Shown here: positions 15,502 to 25,607 of the stretch, piece by piece
Layout of the letters: each line of letters opens with the position of its first letter
How positions within the stretch are numbered: the first letter of the stretch is position 1
Position numbers and translations under genes: made by a program
The notes under the pieces: generated by a model
What the model saw: the letters and a program-made list of their open reading frames with translations, nothing else
Database searches by the model: none
What the model was told of the DNA's origin: nothing
Assembly (NCBI GenBank): GCA_902771695.1
Contig: CACXXP010000004.1
Coordinates: 1 to 40,486, forward strand
Length of the DNA: 40,486 bases
Direction of reading: 5' to 3'
Source of the DNA: an uncultured Pseudomonadota bacterium
GTDB lineage: Bacteria > Pseudomonadota > Alphaproteobacteria > Rs-D84

Positions 15502-16371
15502 TTATTTCAACATTTTTGCGACTTCGTCCGCCAAATTGTCTTCACGTTTTTCAATACCTTCACCAAGTACGAAATACGCAAATCCTGCCAATTTGCCACC
15601 GGCCTCGTCCAAAACCTGTTTCACAGATTTGCTTGGGTCCATAACGAACGGTTGTTCTTCTAATACCGATTCGGCATACCATTTTTGGATACGGCCATTA
15701 ACCATCTTTTCAACGATGTTTTCTGGTTTACCCGCCGTTGCACCCGATTCGATAAATACTTTCTTTTCGCGTTCAACCGCCGCCGGATCAACATCGGCAA
15801 TTGTCATAAATTCTGGTTTGTTTGCCGCAATGTGCATTGCAATCTTTGGACCGATTTCGGCAATTTTATCGGAATCGCCATCAATCGCAACGGCAACACC
15901 AATTTGACCCATGCCCGGAACCAATGCATTGTGGATATAACTGAAAATATGTTGCCCAGAAACCTTGGCAATACGGCGCAGGTTCATATTTTCACCGATT
16001 GTTGCAATTGTTGCCGCAATATCGTCTTTGACCGCCGCCAATGTGGCATCAAAATCGCCAGACAATTCCAATGCTTTGTTTGCAACGTCTGCAACCAATT
16101 TTTGGAATTTATCATTTTTCGCAACGAAATCTGTTTCGGCGTTCAATTCAACAACACATCCCATATTGTCGCATTTTACAACGGTCACCAACCCAGATGC
16201 CGCAACACGACCGGCCTTGGACGCCGCCTTGACAATACCTTTTTGGCGCAACCAATCGGCCGCCGCTTCTATATCGCCGTTATTTTCCATCAACGCTTTT
16301 TTGCAATCCATCATGCCCGCGGATGTTTTTTCACGAAGTTCTTGAATAAGTTTTGCGGTTACTTCTGCCAT
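15502..16371 (-). CDS. tsf: Translation elongation factor Ts
   Basis: 289 residues from the ATG at 16371, where the conserved N-terminus begins and which follows GGGAG at 9 bases; an earlier ATG at 16386 overlaps that site. N-terminal UBA-like domain (LIQELREKTSAGMMDCKKAL), the EF-Tu-contacting core motif TDFVAKND, then the two dimerisation-type subdomains. It exchanges GDP for GTP on EF-Tu. It follows rpsB at a 68-bp gap that contains a strong hairpin, the classic rpsB-tsf operon. Confidence 0.97.
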   Translation of the reverse strand: MAEVTAKLIQELREKTSAGMMDCKKALMENNGDIEAAADWLRQKGIVKAASKAGRVAASGLVTVVKCDNMGCVVELNAETDFVAKNDKFQKLVADVANKALELSGDFDATLAAVKDDIAATIATIGENMNLRRIAKVSGQHIFSYIHNALVPGMGQIGVAVAIDGDSDKIAEIGPKIAMHIAANKPEFMTIADVDPAAVEREKKVFIESGATAGKPENIVEKMVNGRIQKWYAESVLEEQPFVMDPSKSVKQVLDEAGGKLAGFAYFVLGEGIEKREDNLADEVAKMLK

Positions 16372-16402
16372 TTTGTTATCTCCCATATATTTGATTGTTG
16401 TT

Positions 16403-16429
16403 CGGGTTGCCCGAAAAACCGGGCAACCG
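16403..16429 (-). promoter_or_regulatory. Hairpin between rpsB and tsf
   Basis: Stem GGTTGCCCG/CGGGCAACC (16405-16413 with 16420-16428), extendable by one pair on each side. On the minus strand it is followed by a sequence without a T-run, so it is more likely an mRNA-stabilising or attenuating element than a full terminator. Confidence 0.55.
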
Positions 16430-16439
16430 TTATAAAAGA

Positions 16440-17297
16440 TTATTTGTCGGCCTTTTCTGCCTTGTCCGCCAATTTTTCACGACGTTCTGCACGTGATGCA
16501 GATGCGCGTGATTTTTGTTTGGCTTCTTTGTCTTTGATTTCATCTTCCAATGCGTCGTGTTCATCGTCCATGGATGCTTCTACCTTTTTACCGGCCGCAC
16601 CACCAAGACGTTTTTCAATACCCGACAAAATCGCATCAACAAACAAATCGCAATACAGTTGTGTCGCACGTGCCGCGTCATCATTACCCGGAACCGGATA
16701 ATCAACCAATTCTGGATTCGCGTTCGTATCACAAATCGCGATTGTTGGAATGTCCAGGTTTCTTGCTTCGCGAACCGCGTTCAATTCACGTGGAACGTCA
16801 ATAACAATCATAACCTGGGGAATGCCATGCATATCCAAAATACCGCCAAAAATGTCACGCAATTTCGCAACTTCTTTGGTCATAACACCGACTTCTTTCT
16901 TGGTCAGCCCCAATTTGTCAGCGTTTTCAATGTCGGCTTCCATTTTTTTCAAACGACGAATAGATTGTGAAACGGTTGTCCAATTGGTCAACATACCGCC
17001 CAACCAACGATTATTTACATAAAATTGCCCACAACGTTCCGCCGCATCTTTGACGATGTCTTTGGCCTGGTGCTTGGTGGCAACGAACAAAACCTTGCCG
17101 CCGGCGGCCGCGATAGCTTCCAATGCGACCAATGCACGATATAACAACGGTGCAGTTTTATTCAAATTGATAATATGAATTTTATCTTTGACCCCATAAA
17201 CGTATGGTGTCATCAACGGATTCCAACGACGGGTGTGGTGTCCAAAATGAACGCCGGCTTCCATCAATTGTTGCATAGTAAAAGTTGGCAATGCCAT
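16440..17297 (-). CDS. rpsB: 30S ribosomal protein S2
   Basis: 285 residues; the S2 core ends near 235 and is followed by a highly charged tail (many K, E, D and R) of about 50 residues, longer than the E. coli protein of 241. Family signatures are clear: MQQLMEAGVHFGHHTRRWNP at the start, FVATKHQAKDIV, and PVPGNDDAARA near 200. S2 binds late to the 30S subunit and, in other bacteria, represses its own operon. The ATG follows AAAGGA. Its promoter lies about 115 bp upstream, leaving a leader long enough for autoregulation. Confidence 0.97.
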   Translation of the reverse strand: MALPTFTMQQLMEAGVHFGHHTRRWNPLMTPYVYGVKDKIHIINLNKTAPLLYRALVALEAIAAAGGKVLFVATKHQAKDIVKDAAERCGQFYVNNRWLGGMLTNWTTVSQSIRRLKKMEADIENADKLGLTKKEVGVMTKEVAKLRDIFGGILDMHGIPQVMIVIDVPRELNAVREARNLDIPTIAICDTNANPELVDYPVPGNDDAARATQLYCDLFVDAILSGIEKRLGGAAGKKVEASMDDEHDALEDEIKDKEAKQKSRASASRAERREKLADKAEKADK

Positions 17298-17404
17298 GAT
17301 TTATCCTTTTATTTCTGTTGTTATCCTCGCCATCTGGGGATGAAAACCGGTCGTCCGGACAGAAATTCCCATGATGGTTGTGTTCTTCGTACCCGTGGGT
17401 GCGT
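17298..17404 (-). promoter_or_regulatory. rpsB 5' leader, possible autoregulatory RNA
   Basis: About 105 bases of transcribed leader lie between the predicted rpsB start site and the ATG. It contains several small self-complementary segments (GTCCGGAC, ACCCACGGGT, CCATCATGG) and no open reading frame of note. Feedback by S2 on its leader is established in E. coli; whether this leader does the same cannot be told from sequence alone. Confidence 0.3.
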
Positions 17405-17410
17405 GCCCGC

Positions 17411-17439
17411 ATAATATGACAAAAAACAAAAAATTGCAA
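17411..17439 (-). promoter_or_regulatory. rpsB-tsf promoter
   Basis: Minus-strand TTGCAA (17434-17439), 17-bp T-rich spacer, TATTAT (17411-17416), followed by a GC-rich discriminator (GCGGGC). A GC-rich discriminator is typical of stringently controlled ribosomal promoters. Confidence 0.65.
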
Positions 17440-17470
17440 GTAAAAATTTGATTTTTTCTGAATAAAAAAC

Positions 17471-17498
17471 TTGTGTTTTGATATTTATACTCTAACAT
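17471..17498 (+). promoter_or_regulatory. Promoter of the A2M-pbpC operon
   Basis: TTGTGT (17471-17476), 16-bp spacer, TAACAT (17493-17498), then GGGGA before the ATG at 17531. It is divergent from the rpsB promoter, with 31 bp between the two -35 boxes. Confidence 0.45.
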
Positions 17499-17530
17499 AT
17501 ATTTATATTACAGGATTGGGGATTTTTAAC

Positions 17531-20500
17531 ATGAAGCAAAAAAAACACACATTTATTGGCCAAATGGTTCGTATCATTGGCGCTTTTGTCGCATTGGTTG
17601 TGTTGATTGGGGTGTCTTATCGGCTAATCAGTGGCAATGGCAAGAACATTACACGCTTTAATATGGAATTTACAACGCCGGTGGCGGCACATCTGGACGA
17701 TGAAAATACGGTTATTTTGTCTGACGATATCCCCGATGTAAATAATAATCGCAATATTATACCCGCATCACCGTTGCGTATTTCTTATGAATTCGCGTCT
17801 GGTCCGCACAGCACCCCATTCAGTGTTGATTTAACAAACAAAGATTTGGCGAAAAATATTAAAATTACTCCGGCAATCCGTGGACATTGGGCGGTTGTCA
17901 ATCCGTACGAACTTGAATTTCGCCCCGAACAAGATTGGCCATCGGCCACACGTTTTGATGTAAAAATTGGCGAAAGTATCTTTGCGGGTGACGCACGTCC
18001 GAATAAAAAACGCCTGTCATTTAAAACCGCACCGGTCACCGCGCATACAGAATTATTTAATATATATCCATTGCCCAGTGGCGACAGATATGTTGTTGGC
18101 GTTGCAGTAATATCTTTTGATTACCCGGTCCAAACACGTGATTTCGCAGACAAAGTTATTATGCGTCTTGACGGCAGCAGAATAAATTTTGATGTAAAAT
18201 TTGACCGTTATATGCGCACAGTGGTAATACGAACCGCCCCAATACAAATAACCGATGATTCTCAGACACTGCGTTTAAAGATAAACAGAATTACCGATGC
18301 GGACGGTCGTTCACGTACTGATAAAATAACCGCAAAATTGACCATAGATTCATCAGATAATTTTTTCAAGATATCTGATTTGAAAACAATTGTCGCCGAT
18401 GATAAAAACGGAAATCCACGCCAATTAATATTGTTAAATATGACGGCGGCGGCATATCGTGACACAAATTGGGGCAAATATATATCGGCATATCTGTTGC
18501 CACGTAATACCGCAGATGAAACCGCCGAAGATGAACCACACCATTGGGCAAACGACGAAATCAACGCCGATGTTATAAATAAAGCGAAAAAAATCAACCT
18601 GAGTGTAAGCAATTTCGTAAATCCATCGGGGGTTTATCAGTACGCATTTTCTTATGATGTAAACGATAAAGATCAACGTTATATATATGTGGCTGTGAAA
18701 CCAGATATTCATTCCGCCAATGGATTCACATCTAAAAACGGACTAAGTACTGTTATGCCGGTTGCATATCCACGGCGCAGTGTCAGCATTGCCGGCACCG
18801 GTGCAATATTATCTTTGGCAGGTGACAAACAATTGGGCATTGTTGCACGTGGCGGTGTTGATACAGCATATGTGAATTTATATAAAGTTGAATCCGGTGA
18901 ATTAAATCACCTTATTACACAAACATATAATTTATTTTCCAATCTGGAATTCCAAGATTCTTGGTCATTTAATGCGTACGATATGTCCACTGTGTTTCAA
19001 AAAAAGATTCCTTTTGCAAATACCAACATGAACCAGGTTAATTATGCATCAATAAACCTTGGTGAATATTTGGACCGGACGTATAATGATAAAACAGGAA
19101 TCTTTATTATTAAAACCAGTGCCGATGAAGACGCCGAAACCTATGCTGACAAGCGTTTGATATTACTGACAGATTTAGGTATCATTCGGAAAATAAACCT
19201 GGACAGAACTTCCGTTGTGTTTATATCCAGTTTATCAACCGGACGCCCAGTCCAAGATGTTGATGTCACAGTACTTGGGCGAAATGGTTATCCAATATGG
19301 GCGGGGGTCACAAATGCCGATGGTCGTGTTGATATTCCATATCTGTCATGGTCTGAATATCGCAACAGCAAAGAACCTGTCGCAATTGTTGCAAGACGCG
19401 ATTCAGATTTATCATTTATACCGTATAATGCAAACTATGAACAGATTGCAGAATATTCTAAATTTGATGTCGGTGGGGTATATGCATCAACAGACACCCC
19501 ATTAAAATCATTTATATTTTCGGATCGCGGTATTTACCGTCCCGGTGAACAGTTAACCATCGGCGCGATTATTGAAAACAAAAACTTTACGTCTGTGTCG
19601 GGCATACCGGTTAAATTGGAAATATCTGATCCACGTGGCCGCACAATGTTAGAACGCAAAATATCATTACCGGCCGATGGAATGATTGACGTTGCATATA
19701 AATTATCTACCGATGCCACAATTGGCCGATATGAAATTAATCTTTATACTTTAAATGGTCGCGGCCACATTGAAAGTACAATTGGCAACGGCAACTTTAT
19801 GGTTCAAGAATTTGTTCCCGATACCCTTAAAATGACGGCCGTCATAAACAAAAATACAGGTTGGGTTTCGCCAGACGATATAACAGCGAACATTACATTA
19901 AATAATTTATACGGCACCCCCGCCACCGACAGACGCATTTCCGCAAACGCGTCATTACGTCCATCAGATTTTACATTTGATGATTACCGCGGATACACAT
20001 TTACACCAAACTTTATCAAAAACGGTGTTATGTCCAATGGATTCGCCAATTCGTCACAAACATTTGTTGCCGATATAGACAATATCCGCACAGACGAAAA
20101 CGGAAACGCAACCATAAATGTAAAATTTGATCGCGAAATTCCATACGGCACATATATGTTGAATCTGAAAGTTAACGGGTTCGAGGCCGGCGATGGCAAA
20201 AGTATTCAAAACATCATTAACGCCCGTGTGTCTAATTTTGAATATTTGGTTGGATACAGTACCAAATCGGACCTTGGGTATGTTAAACGTAATGCCACAC
20301 ACACAGTAAAATTGATTGCAATAGACCCATCATTGAAACAAATTGATGTAAATGATTTAACAATGAAATTGGTTCGTCGTGATAACCTGACCAGTTTGGT
20401 GAAAGATTACAACAATCATTATAAGTATCAAACAATATCGCACGATACTGTTATAACACAATCTCAGATTGCTGTGTCCCATAAAGGTTCAGAAATTACA

Positions 20501-23227
20501 TTAAACACATCAAATGGTGGAACATACTATCTGCAAATCATAGATAAAAACGACAATATTTTGGCAAACATTGAATACTTTGTTGCATCGGACGAAAACG
20601 TAGAAATGAAAACAGACGCGCATGCTGAATTAAAAATCAAACTGGATGCGTCTGAATATAAGCCAGGCGATACAATCAATATTGGAATTGTTGCCCCATA
20701 CACTGGGACGGGTCTTATCACGATTGAACGTGATCGTGTGTATGCACATACATGGTTTACCGCAACAACGACTTCGTCAACCCAGAAAATTACCCTGCCC
20801 CAAGATTTTGAAGGCACCGGATATGTAAATGTTTCTTTTGTACGCGATATAAACAGTCGCGATGTATTCACAACACCGTATACATATGCGGTGGCGCCGT
20901 TTGCGACCAATCTGGACAAGCATAAAATAAATGTTAAATTGGATGCCCCAAAATCCGTGCACGATAATAAATTATCAATTGATGTTGAAACCAATACCGA
21001 TGCACACGTGATGCTGTTTGCGGTCAACACCGGAATATTACAGGTTGCAAAATATAACCTGCCGAACCCAATTAAGCACTTTTTCCAAAAGGCCGCATTA
21101 CAGGTTGAAACATATCAGATATTATCTTTGTTATTGCCTGAATTTAATATATTGCGTGAAGTCGCCAAAACAGGCGGTGGCGATTTTGCGGACCTGGGCG
21201 GAATTGATACACCACTTACCAATCCATTTGAACGCAAAAATATTCCACCGGTCGCATTTTATTCTGGCATCATAAATACCAAGGCCAACGAACCACACAA
21301 TGTAAAGTTTGACATTCCAGAATACTTTAACGGTGAATTAAGTATTTATGCTGTCGCCGCAGATACTGGTCGTATTGGTTCGGCGCACACCGCAACATTG
21401 GTTCAATCGCCGGTTATCATTTCTGTTGCGTCACCGTTGTTTGTTGCGCCCAATGATAAATTTACCGTAAATACAATCATTTCTAATCGCGCCGAAGAAT
21501 CCGGCAACGCCGCAACTGCGCGTTGTGATGCATCTGTATCGGGGCCAATTACAGCAACAAAAAATACAGCGGCAACCATGAATTTACCGGAAAACACTGA
21601 AAAATTATGGTCGTTTGGTATTACTGCTAATGAAAAACCGGGTGCCGCAGAAATAAATGTATCAACCACTTTATTTGATAATAAAAATATTCCAATCGCA
21701 TCACGCCGCACGACATCAACATTATCGGTCCGTCCGGCGTCCGCATTAACCACAGATATAAAAACGGGAATCATGGACAGTTCACAATTAAACCTGCGAC
21801 ATTTGGAAAATGATTTATATAATGTTGGGGCCACACGCACAATCTATATATCAAAAACACCTGTCATTTTGGCACGTCCTTTGGTAATGTATCTGGACAG
21901 TTATGAATATACATGCACCGAACAGATGGTTTCACGTGCGATGCCGTATGTGTTAACCAAAACTGATAAATCAGATGCCAAAGTGAACAAGATTATCCAG
22001 ACACTTGCCAATCGTCAAAACGCCGATGGATCTTTTGGCATGTGGGCGTCCGGCACAGATTCAATAGATAACAAAACAAATGCAACAACAGTGTATTTGA
22101 CAGCATATGCCATCAATTTCTTGACAATTGCGCGGCGCGGTGGATATAACGTTCCACAATCCATGTTTTCACGCGGTATTGATTTCTTGCGCGATATTGC
22201 CACAGAAAATACCACAAGCCCGACTGATGCATTTGCAAAATCTTTTGCAATTTATGTGTTAACACTGAACGATTACGTCACGACCAGTTATATTGAATCA
22301 TTAGAAGAATACGCCAACGCAAATATTAAAAATTGGCAGGAAACGACAATCGGCACATATATCGCGGCATCTTATCAAATGTTGAAACAAACAGATAAAG
22401 CGTATAACCTGGTTTCCAAATATCGTAATGGTTCAGCCGACCGAAAACTGTACGATTTGCAATTTAACAATGCGGTTGCAAATGACGCGGTTTATGCATT
22501 TATTACCGGACGGTATTTTGATATGAAAACCGATACCATCGCAAAATCAATTCAGAATTATATAAACGCCGGCAACTATGATTCATTTACTGCGGCGGCA
22601 ATTGTCACCGCTATGACTGGTATCGCCAAAGATGATATTACCCCAAATGCCGTATCCGTATTCGTAAACGATACCAAGGTTGAAACCAATACAACAAAAA
22701 ATATAATCAGCGCAACAATTCCGGCGAATGCGGCCAAGGTTCGTATAAATTGTGATACATGCAAATCAAAAAGCCCACTGTTCTATGGCATGGTGACCCA
22801 AGGTTATCCAAAAAACACAAAATCGTCATCTAATGGAATTGAAATATCTCGCCATTATTACGACACAAATGACAATGAAATTGATTCTGGTGCAATTGGC
22901 GACATCGTAAATGTAAAAATCAGTGTCCGCACTCGTGGTGTCACAGACCATGTTTCCAACGCGGTAATTTCTGATTTATTACCCGGTGGTTTTGTTCCAA
23001 TTTCTGATTCATTGACCGGCGACATGGATTTCAGTGAAATTCGTGAAGATCGTATATTGATTTATACCGACCTGAATCGCACACCACGCACATTTACATA
23101 CAAGGCACAACTGTCTGTGTCTGGTGAATTTACCGTCCCGGCGATAACCGCCCAAGATATGTATAATCCATCAACCAACGCAACCGGTACGACCGAAACA
23201 TTTACGGTATCAAATGCGGCGGATTAA
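17531..23227 (+). CDS. Bacterial alpha-2-macroglobulin with thioester
   Basis: 1898 residues from the ATG at 17531, chosen because GGGGA precedes it by 8 bases and the membrane anchor follows; the frame stays open 20 codons further upstream without a credible start. A single hydrophobic anchor (about 10-32) is followed by a chain of MG-type beta domains, with the FSDRGIYRPGEQL block typical of YfhM-like A2Ms near residue 660. The thioester motif YTCTEQ (Cys1462) starts the helical toroid domain, so the trap should be chemically competent. There is no lipobox, unlike E. coli YfhM. These proteins are thought to trap foreign proteases in the periplasm. It overlaps pbpC by 14 bases, the usual partnership. 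Confidence 0.93.
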   Translation: MKQKKHTFIGQMVRIIGAFVALVVLIGVSYRLISGNGKNITRFNMEFTTPVAAHLDDENTVILSDDIPDVNNNRNIIPASPLRISYEFASGPHSTPFSVDLTNKDLAKNIKITPAIRGHWAVVNPYELEFRPEQDWPSATRFDVKIGESIFAGDARPNKKRLSFKTAPVTAHTELFNIYPLPSGDRYVVGVAVISFDYPVQTRDFADKVIMRLDGSRINFDVKFDRYMRTVVIRTAPIQITDDSQTLRLKINRITDADGRSRTDKITAKLTIDSSDNFFKISDLKTIVADDKNGNPRQLILLNMTAAAYRDTNWGKYISAYLLPRNTADETAEDEPHHWANDEINADVINKAKKINLSVSNFVNPSGVYQYAFSYDVNDKDQRYIYVAVKPDIHSANGFTSKNGLSTVMPVAYPRRSVSIAGTGAILSLAGDKQLGIVARGGVDTAYVNLYKVESGELNHLITQTYNLFSNLEFQDSWSFNAYDMSTVFQKKIPFANTNMNQVNYASINLGEYLDRTYNDKTGIFIIKTSADEDAETYADKRLILLTDLGIIRKINLDRTSVVFISSLSTGRPVQDVDVTVLGRNGYPIWAGVTNADGRVDIPYLSWSEYRNSKEPVAIVARRDSDLSFIPYNANYEQIAEYSKFDVGGVYASTDTPLKSFIFSDRGIYRPGEQLTIGAIIENKNFTSVSGIPVKLEISDPRGRTMLERKISLPADGMIDVAYKLSTDATIGRYEINLYTLNGRGHIESTIGNGNFMVQEFVPDTLKMTAVINKNTGWVSPDDITANITLNNLYGTPATDRRISANASLRPSDFTFDDYRGYTFTPNFIKNGVMSNGFANSSQTFVADIDNIRTDENGNATINVKFDREIPYGTYMLNLKVNGFEAGDGKSIQNIINARVSNFEYLVGYSTKSDLGYVKRNATHTVKLIAIDPSLKQIDVNDLTMKLVRRDNLTSLVKDYNNHYKYQTISHDTVITQSQIAVSHKGSEITLNTSNGGTYYLQIIDKNDNILANIEYFVASDENVEMKTDAHAELKIKLDASEYKPGDTINIGIVAPYTGTGLITIERDRVYAHTWFTATTTSSTQKITLPQDFEGTGYVNVSFVRDINSRDVFTTPYTYAVAPFATNLDKHKINVKLDAPKSVHDNKLSIDVETNTDAHVMLFAVNTGILQVAKYNLPNPIKHFFQKAALQVETYQILSLLLPEFNILREVAKTGGGDFADLGGIDTPLTNPFERKNIPPVAFYSGIINTKANEPHNVKFDIPEYFNGELSIYAVAADTGRIGSAHTATLVQSPVIISVASPLFVAPNDKFTVNTIISNRAEESGNAATARCDASVSGPITATKNTAATMNLPENTEKLWSFGITANEKPGAAEINVSTTLFDNKNIPIASRRTTSTLSVRPASALTTDIKTGIMDSSQLNLRHLENDLYNVGATRTIYISKTPVILARPLVMYLDSYEYTCTEQMVSRAMPYVLTKTDKSDAKVNKIIQTLANRQNADGSFGMWASGTDSIDNKTNATTVYLTAYAINFLTIARRGGYNVPQSMFSRGIDFLRDIATENTTSPTDAFAKSFAIYVLTLNDYVTTSYIESLEEYANANIKNWQETTIGTYIAASYQMLKQTDKAYNLVSKYRNGSADRKLYDLQFNNAVANDAVYAFITGRYFDMKTDTIAKSIQNYINAGNYDSFTAAAIVTAMTGIAKDDITPNAVSVFVNDTKVETNTTKNIISATIPANAAKVRINCDTCKSKSPLFYGMVTQGYPKNTKSSSNGIEISRHYYDTNDNEIDSGAIGDIVNVKISVRTRGVTDHVSNAVISDLLPGGFVPISDSLTGDMDFSEIREDRILIYTDLNRTPRTFTYKAQLSVSGEFTVPAITAQDMYNPSTNATGTTETFTVSNAAD

Positions 23228-25565
23228 ACAGTTCTTAATTAACACAGCATGGATAGTCGGCACATACGCAATCGTATGGTTTATTATCCGACTATTTTTT
23301 ATCACGCCTTTATTGGACAATACATCTTTTTCGCATGCATATTATGATGCCAATGGGAAACTGATAAGAATAACATTGTCTGCGGACGATAAATATCGCA
23401 TATACACACCATTATCACAAATCAGTTCACATATAAAAAATGCGATTGTTCTGTACGAAGATAAACATTTTTATCATCATACGGGAATAAATCCAATCGC
23501 ATTGGTGCGCGCCATCCGACAATATGCATCTGGAACCGCACACCCCGTTGGTGCATCAACAATTACTATGCAGGTTGCACGTCTGAAATATGACATAAAC
23601 AGCAAAACCTTGCCTGGCAAATTACATCAAATTGTGGCGGCGGCCTATATTGATTTATTTCATTCCAAAGACGAAATCCTAGAGGCATATCTGAACTTGG
23701 CGCCGTATGGTGGAAACATTGAAAGTATCGGGGCCGCATCCACAATATATTTTGGGCGACACGCGATTGATTTAACGAAGATAGAATCTATTACATTGGC
23801 GACTATTCCGCAAAACCCGACAAAACGTGGACTGAACACACCAACCGGAATTGCCAACATACAAAACATGCGTAAAAATTTGGTTGAACGATGGATTGCC
23901 GAATATCCAAATGATACGAACCTACGAACCCTTGCCGACATGCCGATTCAGACGAAAAATATATCTGACCTGCCCTTTTTGGCACCACACTTTATTGACA
24001 ATCTGAACACAAAAAAGATACCCACGAAAATGTCAGAAATTTACACGACACTGGATTTGGGATTGCAATCAAAATTGGAAAACGCATTACGTGGCGAAAT
24101 AAATGCGCGACGCGCAGTCGGCATAACAAATGCCGCCACGATTTTGATAAACTATAAAACCATGGACACATTGGCATACATTGGTTCCGCCGATTACTAT
24201 AACCGCGATATATACGGTGAAAACGATGGTGTCCGGGCACGGCGCAGTCCTGGTTCTACATTAAAGCCACTGATTTACGCAACCGCCACCGACCGCGGTC
24301 TGATTCACGGCATGACATTATTGCGGGACACGCGGGTCAATTTCGGTGTATATGCGCCCGAAAATTCAGATAATGAATTTTATGGGCCGATATTGGCGCG
24401 CGATGCGTTGACACATTCGCGTAATATTCCGGCGATAAATCTGCTGAAAGAAATCGGAACAAACAATTTTTATAAAATACTTTCGGAATCGGGCGTTGGA
24501 AATCTGAAAAGTCCCGAACATTATGGTGTGTCTGTCGCCTTGGGCGGTGCCGAGGTTTCAATGTTGGAACTGGCTGATATTTATGCAACGATGGCGAACC
24601 TGGGCACGCGGCGGGCAATACGGTTTTTACGTGATGTGCCAGATAATAAAATAACACAAATCCTGTCACCCGAAGCATTTTTTCTGACCCTGGATATGTT
24701 GACACACCAATCAATTCCCACCAAACAAATTCCATTTGCAAAGAATAATCGTGCACCGATGCGGCACTATTGGAAGACCGGCACATCATCATCATATCGT
24801 GATGCATGGACGGCGGGTATATTCGGCGATTTTGTTTTAATCGTATGGGTGGGAAATTTTGATGGCACACCGAACAATGCGTTCAGTGGCGCCCGCGCCG
24901 CCGCACCAATATATTTTGCATTGTCTGATGCGGTTGGTGATTATTACCGCGGAATTGGGCACCCCATCCAAGACAATAATTTCATGACCCCCGAATTAAA
25001 TATAATAAGTGTTGAAATGTGCACAATCGGTGGCGGTATTGCCGGTCCATATTGTCCATCCACAGAAAAGACGTATTTTATTCCAGGCAAATCGCCGATA
25101 ACGCGCAACACCGTTCATCGCATGATACCAATAGATAATGCAACGGGCCTGCGGGCATGCAAATCTGATTCCAAAACAACACATAATGAAATATATGAAT
25201 TTTGGGACAGCGAATATCTGGACCTGTTTAAACGTGCGGGCATAAAACGCAACACACCACCAAAATATATGCCAAATTGCGACATAAACGAAACCATGGA
25301 CGACCAAATTGCACCGGTAATTTTATACCCAATTGCCGACACAAAAATCGTTATCACATCCGACCAAGATTACGAACGCGTCGGTTTTATTGCACTGGGG
25401 GCGACAGACGATGCAAAATTAATATGGTTTTTGGATGACAAAATATTGGGTTCCACCAAGAACGGTGAACCATTGGAATATAACGTTCCCATGGGCGATC
25501 ATAAATTAAGTGTGACGGACACCAACGGCACCACAACCGAAATGGAATTCAGTGTAATAAAATAA
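23214..25565 (+). CDS. pbpC: Penicillin-binding protein 1C
   Basis: 783 residues (E. coli PBP1c has 770). An N-terminal membrane anchor (about 5-27) precedes the GT51 glycosyltransferase domain: YEDKHFYHHTG with catalytic Glu82, PVGASTITMQ, and AYLNLAPYGGNIESIGAAS. The transpeptidase domain has STLK (Ser348), SRN in HSRNIPAIN and KTG (Lys521). A C-terminal PBP1c-specific domain of about 90 residues follows (from APVILYPIAD). It polymerises and cross-links peptidoglycan, and together with the A2M is thought to repair damage caused by invading proteases and hydrolases. Its start lies inside the A2M gene, so translation is coupled. Confidence 0.96.
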   Translation: MRRIKQFLINTAWIVGTYAIVWFIIRLFFITPLLDNTSFSHAYYDANGKLIRITLSADDKYRIYTPLSQISSHIKNAIVLYEDKHFYHHTGINPIALVRAIRQYASGTAHPVGASTITMQVARLKYDINSKTLPGKLHQIVAAAYIDLFHSKDEILEAYLNLAPYGGNIESIGAASTIYFGRHAIDLTKIESITLATIPQNPTKRGLNTPTGIANIQNMRKNLVERWIAEYPNDTNLRTLADMPIQTKNISDLPFLAPHFIDNLNTKKIPTKMSEIYTTLDLGLQSKLENALRGEINARRAVGITNAATILINYKTMDTLAYIGSADYYNRDIYGENDGVRARRSPGSTLKPLIYATATDRGLIHGMTLLRDTRVNFGVYAPENSDNEFYGPILARDALTHSRNIPAINLLKEIGTNNFYKILSESGVGNLKSPEHYGVSVALGGAEVSMLELADIYATMANLGTRRAIRFLRDVPDNKITQILSPEAFFLTLDMLTHQSIPTKQIPFAKNNRAPMRHYWKTGTSSSYRDAWTAGIFGDFVLIVWVGNFDGTPNNAFSGARAAAPIYFALSDAVGDYYRGIGHPIQDNNFMTPELNIISVEMCTIGGGIAGPYCPSTEKTYFIPGKSPITRNTVHRMIPIDNATGLRACKSDSKTTHNEIYEFWDSEYLDLFKRAGIKRNTPPKYMPNCDINETMDDQIAPVILYPIADTKIVITSDQDYERVGFIALGATDDAKLIWFLDDKILGSTKNGEPLEYNVPMGDHKLSVTDTNGTTTEMEFSVIK

Positions 25566-25567
25566 AA

Positions 25568-25589
25568 AACGGTTGCAATTGCAACCGTT
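25568..25589. terminator. Bidirectional terminator, 22-bp perfect palindrome
   Basis: AACGGTTGCAA directly joined to TTGCAACCGTT. On the minus strand a run of six T follows, so it is stronger for the 25608 operon; on the plus strand it lies 2 bp after pbpC. Confidence 0.8.
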
Positions 25590-25607
25590 CATTTAATCCG
25601 AATAATT

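Noticed and set aside
17471-17530. Upstream start of the A2M gene
   Set aside because: This stretch contains the promoter, and the ribosome-binding site GGGGA fits the ATG at 17531.
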